Source of the DNA: Propionibacteriales bacterium
GTDB lineage: Bacteria > Actinomycetota > Actinomycetes > Propionibacteriales > Nocardioidaceae
Reading direction: 5' to 3'
DNA length: 36,006 nucleotides
Assembly (NCBI GenBank): GCA_009377795.1
Contig: WHTJ01000047.1
Coordinates: 1-36,006, forward strand
A program made the position numbers and the translations under genes. The notes under the pieces were generated by a model, which saw only the letters and a program-made list of their open reading frames with translations, was not told the DNA's origin and did no database searches. Shown in pieces: positions 15,678 through 22,778 of this stretch (its first letter is position 1; every line of letters begins with the position of its first letter).

Positions 15678-17483
15678 TCATTCGCTCCGTTCTACGGCGT
15701 TCGGCACCAGAGGCGGGCGACCCTCAGGGTCGAGCCCGCGCTCGGCGTAGTACGTATCGATCATGCCTCTCAGGCGGGCGGCGGGGAGTGTCGCGGTGCG
15801 GCCCGACTCCAGCTCGACCGGGGTGTCGAGGAACCGCTCGGGCAGCCAGTCGTCGGCCGGCGTCCAACCCTCGCGCAGGTTGAAGGCGCGCTTGGCCAGC
15901 ACGATGCGGCGTGCCGTCTCGCGCAACTCGTTGCCGTCGACATCCCAACCGGTGACCTTCGACAGCAGATCCGCCCACTCCTCGAACGGCTCGGTGAACA
16001 CGCCCCGCAGAAACTTGCACAGGATCAGCGAGTCCATGATCGCCGCCCGGTCCTCGGTCTCGATCGCCGCCCGCACGTGTGCGTCCGTCCCCCGCACCCG
16101 GTCCAGGCCACCCTTCAGGTCGGCCTCGTAGGCGCCGGACCGATTGTGGTCGGCACCGCGCGCGTTGACCGCCAGTCCCAGCGCCATCGACTGCATGGTG
16201 CGCGGTTCGTAGCCCGGCATCTCCAAACCCTTCACGTGTGGCGCGAACCTGGCCGAGCCCTGGCCGACGACGTCGGCGGCCCGCCGCGACCCCTCGGCGA
16301 GCAGAACGCCGACGCCGGTGCGGTTGCCGATCTCGTCAAGCGCCCGCAGTAGCGCCGAACCGTCGCCGAAACGCAGCCACGGAACGTCCAGCAGGCCACG
16401 GTCGACGCACTCCATCGCCCACGCGATCGTGCCACCCGCCGAGATGGTGTCGATGCCGAGCGAGTCACAGCGGGCACTGGCGTCGAGCACCTGGTCCGGG
16501 TCGGACACTCCGCACATCGGGCCGAGCGCGAACACGTTCTCGTACTCGACGCGCACGCGGCGGCCGCCCTTGGAGGCGTAGATGTGCTCGCAACCGATGG
16601 TGCAGGAGGCGCAGCTGGACTTTGCCACCGAACGGCTCTCGGCGAGATCCTCCGCGCTGAGCATCGGCGCTTCCGCGAAGGTGGCGGCCTGGAAGTTGCG
16701 CGTGGGAAGGGTGTTGATCGCGTTGAAGGCCAGCAGGTTGGACAGCGTCCCGAGCTCGCGGTACTTGGCGGTGGCCGGTCCGAAGGAGCGGCCACGCAGG
16801 TCCTTGGCCGCCGCGAGCACCGCATCCCGGTCGGCGAGGTCGACCCGCTTCCGGCCACGCACGGCGACCGCCTTGACGTTCTTCGCGCCGAGCACCGCAC
16901 CCAGTCCGCCGCGACCGGCGTGCCGGCCGTCGTGGGAGATGGTCGCGTAGCGCACCCGCCGCTCCCCAGCGGGACCGATACTCGCGGCCCGCCAGTTGCG
17001 GCCATGGACCTCGCGGATCGACTCCTCGGCCTCGGAGGCGGACATCCCCCACTGCGCGGTCGCGTCAACGACTCGGACGCCGTCCCCGTCGATGAAGAGA
17101 TTGACCGGCGACTCGGCGCGACCGGTGAGCACGATCGCATCGTGCCCGGTGAACTTGCCGGCGATGGCGAAATGGCTGGAGGCCAGCGCATCGGTGAGGA
17201 GGTTCGTCAGCGGCGACTTGGCCACGACCGCGAACTTGGCGCTCGTCGTCAACGGAGTGCCGACCAGCGGGGAGAAGACGAAGGCGATCGGTGCGGCGGG
17301 TTCGAGCGGTTCGACACCGGCCGGACCGAGCTCGGTCATCAGCCAGGTACCGAGGCCAGCACCACCGAGGTAGTTGCGCAGCACCTCCTCGGGCAGGTTC
17401 ACGGTGGTCGTGCAACCGTCGGAGACGTCGATGACCAGGGCGTTGCCGAAGTAGCCGAAGGGAGAGGGCACCTGTGACGTCAC
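15678..17483 (-). CDS. Aldehyde:ferredoxin oxidoreductase (AOR) family tungstoenzyme
   Basis: The 601-residue protein has the length of AOR. The [4Fe-4S] cysteines C291, C294, C298 and C489 match the arrangement and nearly the positions of the Pyrococcus enzyme (288, 291, 295, 494). The pterin-binding segment is GRHAGRGGLGAVLGAKNVKAV (about 186-206), and the second pterin region is CDSLGIDTISAGGTIAWAME. Between them lies LPTRNFQ, also family-typical. AORs use a tungsten bis-pterin and interconvert aldehydes and acids with low-potential electrons. It starts at a GTG six bases after the MobA-MoaD stop. No adjacent ferredoxin-like small subunit (AorA type) is present, so its electron partner is unknown. 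Sub-family and substrate are not decided. Confidence 0.88.
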   Translation of the reverse strand: MTSQVPSPFGYFGNALVIDVSDGCTTTVNLPEEVLRNYLGGAGLGTWLMTELGPAGVEPLEPAAPIAFVFSPLVGTPLTTSAKFAVVAKSPLTNLLTDALASSHFAIAGKFTGHDAIVLTGRAESPVNLFIDGDGVRVVDATAQWGMSASEAEESIREVHGRNWRAASIGPAGERRVRYATISHDGRHAGRGGLGAVLGAKNVKAVAVRGRKRVDLADRDAVLAAAKDLRGRSFGPATAKYRELGTLSNLLAFNAINTLPTRNFQAATFAEAPMLSAEDLAESRSVAKSSCASCTIGCEHIYASKGGRRVRVEYENVFALGPMCGVSDPDQVLDASARCDSLGIDTISAGGTIAWAMECVDRGLLDVPWLRFGDGSALLRALDEIGNRTGVGVLLAEGSRRAADVVGQGSARFAPHVKGLEMPGYEPRTMQSMALGLAVNARGADHNRSGAYEADLKGGLDRVRGTDAHVRAAIETEDRAAIMDSLILCKFLRGVFTEPFEEWADLLSKVTGWDVDGNELRETARRIVLAKRAFNLREGWTPADDWLPERFLDTPVELESGRTATLPAARLRGMIDTYYAERGLDPEGRPPLVPNAVERSE

Positions 17484-17489
17484 CAGGAG

Positions 17490-18347
17490 TCACCCGCCCG
17501 CGTCCGCGGAGATGAACGCCACCGTGTCTCCGGCCAGTAACGGCTGTTGTCCGTCGCCGCGGATCTGGTCACCGTTGACGGCGGCCAGGATGTGGCCGTC
17601 GAAGGTCAGCCCAACCTGTTCCGCAGCGGCCGCGACGCTGGCGGCCCTGATCCGGCGCGGGCCACGGGCGCCCCCGGTCGCAAGGACGCCGTACCGCTCG
17701 ATCACCACCTCGGGCGCCGGACGGCTGCGCGCTGCCTCGTAGTCCGCGGGCTCGTTGACGTTGACAACCGAGTCGAGCTGCGGGTCGACGGCGCTCAACC
17801 GAGGGTCTGCGAGCAGCTCGGCGTCGTCGAGCTGACGCACGTGGCACTCCTCGAACAGGTGCGCGGGGCGCAGCCGCTGCGCCTCGAGGAGCTTCTCGAC
17901 CTTCGGCACCAGGTCGGTGCGGTAACCAGCCGCCATCGGCTGTCGGTAGCCACGCACGAACGGCAGCACGACGTCCACCGGTTCCCCCTCCTCTCCGGGA
18001 TCGAAACCGCGGAGCACAGCGCGGACGAACGCGGAATGCAGGAACGGCAGGTCCGTGGAGCAGACAAACGCCGTCTCGGCGTGATCTGCCGCTGCCGCCA
18101 GGCCGACCGCGAGCCCCTGCATCGGGCCGCGGCCCTCTTCCGGGTCCTCGCGGACAATGACCCCGGCATCGAGCTCTGGCAGCGCCTGCCCCGGAGCGCG
18201 CACGACGATCATCGGCCCGTCGACGGCGCGTCGCAGCACCCCGGTCACGTGGCGCAGCAAGGTGGAGCCGTGCCACTCCAGGGCCGCCTTCGCGGTCCCC
18301 ATTCTGGATGAGCGGCCTCCAGCGAGCACCACTCCGGCACTGGTCAT
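17490..18347 (-). CDS. MobA nucleotidyltransferase fused to a MoaD-like sulfur carrier
   Basis: The 285-residue protein has two parts. Residues 1 to about 205 are MobA: LAGGRSSRMG and KAAL form the GTP loop, then PMQGLAVGL, CSTDLPFL and QPMAAGYR, ending VNVNEPADYEAA. MobA attaches GMP to the pterin, giving the bis-MGD used by formate dehydrogenase. Residues about 212-285 have the size and ending of a beta-grasp MoaD/ThiS protein (IERYGVLATGG..., ILAAVNGDQI, LLAGDTVAFISADAGG) and close with the Gly-Gly needed for thiocarboxylation. In AOR loci a free MoaD-like gene is often next to AOR; here it is joined to MobA. The ATG at 18347 gives the normal MobA start; it lies in the operator itself, so the mRNA is probably nearly leaderless. 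First gene of the train. Confidence 0.85.
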   Translation of the reverse strand: MTSAGVVLAGGRSSRMGTAKAALEWHGSTLLRHVTGVLRRAVDGPMIVVRAPGQALPELDAGVIVREDPEEGRGPMQGLAVGLAAAADHAETAFVCSTDLPFLHSAFVRAVLRGFDPGEEGEPVDVVLPFVRGYRQPMAAGYRTDLVPKVEKLLEAQRLRPAHLFEECHVRQLDDAELLADPRLSAVDPQLDSVVNVNEPADYEAARSRPAPEVVIERYGVLATGGARGPRRIRAASVAAAAEQVGLTFDGHILAAVNGDQIRGDGQQPLLAGDTVAFISADAGG

Positions 18348-18383
18348 ACAGTAGACGGTATACGTCATCTCGGAGTTGTCACA
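18346..18383 (-). promoter_or_regulatory. Promoter and operator-like repeats of the pterin-enzyme operon
   Basis: On the plus strand ATACAG (18346), AGACGG (18353) and ATACGT (18360) follow each other at seven-base steps, and GACGGTATACGTC (18354-18366) is nearly palindromic. On the minus strand TTGTGA lies 16 bases before TATACC, placing the transcription start within a few bases of the ATG at 18347. A repressor on the repeats would cover the -10 box and start codon. Confidence 0.5.
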
Positions 18384-18423
18384 ACCTTCGCAAAGAAGGG
18401 AGAGGTAGCCATTGTATCGCCGC

Positions 18424-18435
18424 CTGTACATACAG
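18424..18435. promoter_or_regulatory. Second, distal palindrome upstream of the operon
   Basis: CTGTA-CA-TACAG is a perfect inverted repeat with the same ATACAG half as the other operators. It lies 77 bases upstream of the first gene, where a second regulator dimer could give cooperative binding or looping. Confidence 0.4.
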
Positions 18436-18505
18436 TGGTGGCACCGCTCGGACACCCTCCTTGGTGACCTTGTGCAGGCGCTCGGTCTCGAAGCTTGCCG
18501 ACTCG

Positions 18506-19681
18506 TCAGCGCAGCATCCGCAGCTTCATCAGTACGCCGGCGTGGTCGGAGGGCCACAGTCCGGTGGCGGGGTCACGATCGGAGACCTCGTCCCCGGTGA
18601 CCGTCGCGCGGACGACGGGAAGGGCCGAGCCGGTCGAGCTCTGGGCGAAGACCATGTCGATTCGGTGGTCGAAGCGGTCTGCGGTCGAGTCGTCGACGGT
18701 CTCGCTCAGTCCGGAGGTCCAGCCCTCCTCGGCGTGAGCCCACTGCAGCCACTGATCGGTGAATCCGGAGCCGACGATGAACTCGTAGGGCGCCTTGTGC
18801 GAAACCGTGTCGAACGGCTTCACCGAGCTGTCGAGTGGGTCGGAGTTGCAGTCACACGCGATGATCGTCGTACGAGGGCTTAACGCGGCGAGGTCAACCA
18901 GCAGCTGGTCGGCCTGGGCCAGCGCGATGTCGGAGCTGAATGCCTCCAAGTGCGTGTTGACGAACCGGAACGAAGCCCCTCCAGCGTGAGCGTCGACCCA
19001 GTTGTAGCCGCGGACGAAGCTCGTCGGTTGCCCCGCGATGGGCAGAGTGAGCGCAGCGTCGTAGTGGCTCCCACCCGACCCCGTGACCTGCACCGGCGAC
19101 CCGACCCGCTTGAGGATCACGTCGCGGGTAGTCAGTCGCTGATCGGAGGCGTCACTCATGGTGCCGACGAAAGGGTCACCCAGAAAGCTCGGCGCTTCGA
19201 CGTCGGACTCGGTCTGCTCGTGTGCCGCGACGTAGTGGGCACCGCGTGCGGCGAGCTTGCCCAGCAGGATCGCCAGGTAGTCATAGTCGACGGTGGAGGC
19301 GTTGGGCACGCCGATCTGGTCCAGCTGGACGGGCCCGCTCCGCCACAGGGCGACCTCCTGCAGGCCAACCAAGTCAGGGTGAGTGCGGGCGATCTCCTCG
19401 GCGAGGAGGCCAGCGCGCACCGGAAAGTTGGTGTCGTCGACGATCTCGCGGAGCTCATGATTCGCGTTGCCCAGAGCAACAAGGGCGGCGTTCCCGGTCA
19501 GCCCCGCGGTCGCACGGACCGGTCGCTGGATGTCTGCACCGATATAGACGTTCCTGGTCATCACCGTGACCGCGGGCCCTTGACCGGGCTTCGAAGCCGC
19601 TTCGGCAACACCTAAACCGGCGACAGACGGTACAGCGAGCAGCGCGACCGACAGCGCTGTCAGGGCGAGTCTTTTGAACAT
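18506..19681 (-). CDS. Secreted endonuclease/exonuclease/phosphatase family protein
   Basis: The 391-residue protein starts with a Sec signal peptide (MFKRLALTALSVALLAVPSVAG, cut near AEA-AS at about residue 30). The rest shows the EEP fold motifs in order: VMTRNVYIG with the metal-near Asn, LVGLQEVALW with catalytic Glu, FVNTHLEAF with catalytic His, IACDCNSDPLD with the Asp/Asn pair, and WPSDHAGVLM with the final Asp-His. Members cut phosphodiester or phosphomonoester bonds in nucleic acids, inositol lipids or sphingomyelin; the substrate here is open. The ATG at 19681 is chosen because of the signal peptide and a strong GGAGGAACGC ribosome site. It is not part of the metal operon and its promoter abuts an integrase relic. 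Confidence 0.85.
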   Translation of the reverse strand: MFKRLALTALSVALLAVPSVAGLGVAEAASKPGQGPAVTVMTRNVYIGADIQRPVRATAGLTGNAALVALGNANHELREIVDDTNFPVRAGLLAEEIARTHPDLVGLQEVALWRSGPVQLDQIGVPNASTVDYDYLAILLGKLAARGAHYVAAHEQTESDVEAPSFLGDPFVGTMSDASDQRLTTRDVILKRVGSPVQVTGSGGSHYDAALTLPIAGQPTSFVRGYNWVDAHAGGASFRFVNTHLEAFSSDIALAQADQLLVDLAALSPRTTIIACDCNSDPLDSSVKPFDTVSHKAPYEFIVGSGFTDQWLQWAHAEEGWTSGLSETVDDSTADRFDHRIDMVFAQSSTGSALPVVRATVTGDEVSDRDPATGLWPSDHAGVLMKLRMLR

Positions 19682-19965
19682 GCGTTCCTCCCATGAGGTT
19701 CCCCCGATGTTCCGTCCAATCACAACACGCTTTAACCGGCTGGTCGATCGTGCGGGCGTACCACATCCGACTACACGACGTACGACACACGTTCTCCACG
19801 ATGGCCATGGACGCTGGCGCGAACCCTAAGACGCTCAGCGATCGCATCGGCCACGCGGACAGCTCATTCACTCTGCCGACCTACACCCACGGGAGCCGAG
19901 GCCAGGACCGCGAGATGGCCCAAGACTTGGCCGCCATTGTGGCGTGGTCAGAGCCTAGACGCACG

Positions 19966-19993
19966 AAACCCGGACCGTCTGCTGATCCGGGTT
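19966..19993. terminator. Hairpin beside the first att core
   Basis: AACCCGGA (19967-19974) pairs with TCCGGGTT (19986-19993) around an 11-base loop. It sits seven bases before the tRNA-derived repeat, as do longer hairpins at the other two copies, and would act as a terminator for the integrase relic or for a tRNA read on the minus strand. Confidence 0.45.
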
Positions 19994-19999
19994 CCCGGG

Positions 20000-20037
20000 T
20001 GGTAGCGGGGGCAGGATTTGAACCTGCGACCTCTGGG
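20000..20037 (-). repeat. att core copy 1, 3' half of tRNA-fMet
   Basis: The 38 bases are the reverse complement of the T-arm and acceptor 3' strand of initiator tRNA, with T-stem GCAGG/CCTGC, loop TTCAAAT and an encoded CCA end. Bases 20002-20036 are identical to the copies at 28826 and 35899. The sequence diverges after CTCTGGG, so this is not a whole tRNA gene. Confidence 0.8.
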
Positions 20038-20423
20038 AGGATTTGGCGGTCCTCGCTAGCTACGGATTAGCTTGGAGAAACTCGGATCTTCTCGGTATCT
20101 CGAAGAAGCTGGTCACTTCCTGGTCCTCAGCATATCGGATCGGCTTGGGTCATTGGCGCATCGTTTCTGATGAGTAAATGATGACCGATCGAGTCCCTAT
20201 GCCCGGCAGACCACCGGGTGGCGGCAGCAGCGACGATGGCCCCTGTTGATCCGGGTGACACCCCTGAGGTCGGCGACGAGGACGGCCGACAGTGCCAAGA
20301 GCGAGCGGTGGGGGTGCCGGCTCGAGTTATACGAGTCCGATCCGCGTGTGGAGCCCGATCTGAGTAAGTGGGTGACGGTTCTCGCGTTCCGGCTTGCCAA
20401 CTAACGTCGGCTCTCCGGCGCCT
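20038..20423. other. Gene-poor junction region right of att copy 1
   Basis: No convincing gene is present. A plus-strand frame without a start codon ends in YESDPRVEPDLSKWVTVLAFRLAN and a TAA at 20402-20404; it has the look of a protein C-terminus but I do not recognise it. The region also carries an arm-type repeat (20172-20199), so it is probably debris of recombination between islands. Confidence 0.4.
20172..20199 (+). repeat. Orphan arm-type repeat
   Basis: The sequence GAGTAAATGATGACC followed by GATCGAGTCCCTA matches the arm repeats at 28751 and 35828 at most positions. At those two sites a hairpin and att core follow within 50 bases, but here no core follows. It may mark an att site lost by deletion. 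Confidence 0.5.
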
Positions 20424-20921
20424 TCACGATCTTGATGGTTGTGGTGATCGGCCTTCTTGGGCGAGTCGGCGGCTGAGAAGGCGCCGGGGGCCGGTTCCTG
20501 TATCGCCGAGCCGGTCGTCAGGGTTGCGGAGCGCGCATTTGTCGATGGACAGGCAACCGCAGCCTATGCAGTCGGTGAGTCGGTCACGAAGGCGCACCAT
20601 CTGGTCGACGCGGGTATCTAGCTCTGCGCGCCAAACTGCAGACAGGCATGCCCAGTCTTCGCGGGTTGGAGTCCGTTCGTCGGGCAGGATCTGCAGTGCC
20701 TCGGCGACGGTGCGTAGCGGGATGCCAACGCGTTGGGCGACTTGAATAACGGCGACGCGTCTCAGCGTGTCCCGGGAGTATCGTCGCTGGTTGCCGGATG
20801 TTCGCCGGCTGCGGATCAGTCCTTTCTTCTCGTAGAAGTGCAGGGCGGTGACAGCTACGCCGGAGCGAGCAGCAAGCTGGCCGACGGTGAGCTCCTGGGC
20901 ATCGAATGGTGGCTTGTCCAT
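20424..20921 (-). CDS. soxR: Redox-sensing MerR-family regulator SoxR
   Basis: The 165-residue protein has the MerR helix-turn-helix ([21 protein letters not shown], residues 11-31), a dimerising coiled-coil helix, and the [2Fe-2S] cysteines C118, C121, C123 and C129 in [12 protein letters not shown], at positions matching E. coli SoxR (119, 122, 124, 130). Oxidation of the cluster by redox-cycling drugs makes SoxR bend DNA and open target promoters. The C-terminal tail after RRLL is about 15 residues longer than the E. coli form. The divergent neighbour is a DHA2 exporter with a SoxR box between them. A TAGGCT -10 box (20928-20933) sits so close to the ATG that the mRNA is probably leaderless. 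In actinomycetes SoxR often controls export or modification of redox-active antibiotics. Confidence 0.92.
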   Translation of the reverse strand: MDKPPFDAQELTVGQLAARSGVAVTALHFYEKKGLIRSRRTSGNQRRYSRDTLRRVAVIQVAQRVGIPLRTVAEALQILPDERTPTREDWACLSAVWRAELDTRVDQMVRLRDRLTDCIGCGCLSIDKCALRNPDDRLGDTGTGPRRLLSRRLAQEGRSPQPSRS

Positions 20922-20938
20922 GGCGCTAGCCTAACGAC

Positions 20939-20969
20939 TTGACCTCTACTATAGTCGAGGTTTGAGACT
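20939..20969 (+). promoter_or_regulatory. SoxR box and 19-base-spacer promoter of the exporter
   Basis: The 20-base near-palindrome ACCTCTACTATAGTCGAGGT (20942-20961, one mismatched pair) lies between a TTGACC -35 (20939-20944) and a GAGACT -10-like hexamer (20964-20969). The 19-base spacing is typical of MerR-family promoters that need twisting by the activator. The start of transcription would fall at the exporter ATG (20977). Confidence 0.75.
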
Positions 20970-20976
20970 GGTAGGC

Positions 20977-22545
20977 ATGACGTTACGTAGTCCATCGGAC
21001 GAGGCACCTGAGCCTGCACCGGAGCCGGCCGGGCGGCGGGAGTGGATCGGGCTTGCCGTGCTCGCACTGCCAGCCCTGCTCGCCTCCCTGGAACTAACTG
21101 TCACAAACTTGGCCTTACCTTCAATCGGGCGAGATCTGGTGGCGAGCAGCACACAGCTGCTCTGGACCGTGGACATCTACGCATTCCTGCTGTCCGGGTC
21201 ACTGATCACGATGGGTGCGTGGGGTGACCGAGTCGGACGCCGGCGCGTGCTGCTCATTGGTGCCGCCGGGTACGGCGCAGCGTCGCTGCTGGCGGCCTAC
21301 GCGGTCAACATCGAGATGCTGATCGCTGCACGTGCTCTGATGGGCGTAGCCGGGGCGACGCTTATGCCATCGACGTTGACGCTGACGGCCGCGCTGTTCG
21401 CGCACCCTCGGCAGCGTGCGACGGCCATTGGTGTGATCATTGCCAGCGTCTCCGGCGGTACCGCGATCGGTCCGCTCGTGGGTGGCTGGCTGCTCGACCG
21501 CTTCTGGTGGGGTTCAGCATTCCTGCTGGCGGTTCCGGTAATGGTCCTGTTGCTGCTGCTCGTGCCGGTCTTGCTCCCCGAACATCGTGGACCAGACCGG
21601 CGGCGCCTGGATATCAGGAGCGCGCTGTTATCGATCGCTGCGGTCCTTCCGATCGTCTACGGCGTCAAGCAGATCGCCGCCGGCGGCGCGGATGTAACTG
21701 CAGTTCTGCCTGTCGTCGGTGGCATCGCCATGGCGGCCATATTTGTCGACAGGCAACGTAGGCTGGCGGATCCATTCATCGACCTCAGCCTGTTCCGGAA
21801 CCGGATCTTTGCGACGGCAGCGGCGACGCTGGCGCTCGGCATCTTCGTGCTGTGGGGCTCGAACTATGCCATTGCGCAGTATCTCCAGCTGGTGGAAGGC
21901 CTGACGCCGCTGGACGCAGGCCTGTGGACAGCACCGTCGGCGCTCGGCGTGATTGCCGGGTCGACGCTTGCGCCGCGACTCGCGCACCGTTACGAGCCAA
22001 CGCGGATCATCGGCACAGGCTTGGTCCTGTCGACCATCGGCTACGCGGTGCTGACACAAGTCGGCGGTCACAATGGCCTCGCAATCCTCGTGACTGGGGC
22101 TGTGATCGTCTCAGCCGGACTCGGTCCAATGATGGCCCTAGCGACCGACATGCTTATCGGAGCGGCACCACCGGAACGAGCCGGAGCCGCCGCAGCCATA
22201 TCCACCACCGCACCACAGCTAGGCGGCGCCCTCGGCATCGCGGTGTTGGGAAGCGTTATCACCGCGACCTACCGAAGGATGGTCGACGGCGCAGCTTCCG
22301 CAGACGCCCCTGACACCGCAGTGACCGCATTCGAGGACAACCTCAGCGCAACATCCGCCGCCTCAGAACAACTAGCGGAGCCGCTCGCCACACAGTTGCT
22401 CAACACCGCCCGCGACGCGTTCGTCACGGGCTTCCAGCTCGCCGCAGTGATCAGCGCCATGCTCATGGCAGGCACCGCTGCGCTCATCATCGTGCGGGGT
22501 GGACAGGGGCGATCCAAGAACGTGTCTGACCACACACGCGATTAG
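20977..22545 (+). CDS. DHA2-family MFS drug exporter under SoxR control
   Basis: The 522-residue protein has 14 predicted membrane helices, with the first-helix motif TVTNLALPSIGRDL and motif A GDRVGRRR between helices 2 and 3, and GVAGATLMPSTLTL (motif C region) in helix 5. This is the SmvA/QacA-like proton antiporter group. The ATG at 20977 is preferred over the TTG at 20962 because the TTG lies within the promoter, just before the -10 region; the mRNA is likely leaderless. With the divergent soxR it forms a self-contained response: a redox-active compound oxidises SoxR, which turns on the pump. Substrate unknown; quaternary amines, phenazine- or quinone-type compounds are candidates by context. 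Confidence 0.88.
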   Translation: MTLRSPSDEAPEPAPEPAGRREWIGLAVLALPALLASLELTVTNLALPSIGRDLVASSTQLLWTVDIYAFLLSGSLITMGAWGDRVGRRRVLLIGAAGYGAASLLAAYAVNIEMLIAARALMGVAGATLMPSTLTLTAALFAHPRQRATAIGVIIASVSGGTAIGPLVGGWLLDRFWWGSAFLLAVPVMVLLLLLVPVLLPEHRGPDRRRLDIRSALLSIAAVLPIVYGVKQIAAGGADVTAVLPVVGGIAMAAIFVDRQRRLADPFIDLSLFRNRIFATAAATLALGIFVLWGSNYAIAQYLQLVEGLTPLDAGLWTAPSALGVIAGSTLAPRLAHRYEPTRIIGTGLVLSTIGYAVLTQVGGHNGLAILVTGAVIVSAGLGPMMALATDMLIGAAPPERAGAAAAISTTAPQLGGALGIAVLGSVITATYRRMVDGAASADAPDTAVTAFEDNLSATSAASEQLAEPLATQLLNTARDAFVTGFQLAAVISAMLMAGTAALIIVRGGQGRSKNVSDHTRD

Positions 22546-22599
22546 GAACCTGAGGGGTCTCGCGGCGCGGACGATTTGGTGGGGTCGCCGCCAGGACCT

Positions 22600-22700
22600 C
22601 ACTCCACGCAGGTGCACAGTGGTGCTGCTCAAGATCTACGCTAAGTGCATCGACGGCGACGCTGCCCTATACCAGGCCAAGATCGACAGTGTCCTCTGGT
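22600..22700 (+). pseudogene. Fragment of an integrase C-terminus
   Basis: A short frame reads VVLLKIYAKCIDGDAALYQAKIDSVL from about 22619. It resembles the end of actinobacterial phage-type tyrosine integrases, where GHSVAVLLxVYAKCIDG contains the catalytic tyrosine and is followed by a short Ala/Lys-rich helix. The preceding bases can be read as an AGHS-like block in another frame. No other integrase domain is visible here, so it is a decayed end between two cargo units. The rest of the 22546-22778 gap holds nothing I recognise. Confidence 0.45.
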
Positions 22701-22778
22701 CCTCGTCCCAGAGAGTGAAACTTCGGCACGTATTCGGCAGCGCCGCCGTCCATACAGATGGATCTGTTGCGTTACCGA

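Larger units (their letters stand above)
19725..20070 (+). pseudogene. C-terminal relic of a tyrosine recombinase reading into a tRNA-type att site
   Basis: TRFNRLVDRAGVP (from 19725) and IRLHDVRHTFSTMAMDAG (from 19765) lie in different frames, so one base was gained or lost near 19760. The second part has the catalytic His-x-x-Arg (HDVRH), the IGHADSS block and the tyrosine region LPTYTHG. The N-terminal two thirds are absent; the secreted EEP gene lies directly upstream in the opposite direction. The frame then runs into the att core and is translated as GAGFEPATSG, which is merely a translated tRNA 3' end. It is the scar of an element whose integrase gene ended at this att site. Confidence 0.75.

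Noticed and set aside
965-18435. CRISPR-like spaced repeats
   Set aside because: The repeats are 6-12 bases, few in number, and each lies at a promoter; no array with spacers exists in the window.
19693-20070. A gene with a conserved GAGFEPATSG C-terminal domain
   Set aside because: This string is the translation of the tRNA 3' end in the att core, not a protein domain.
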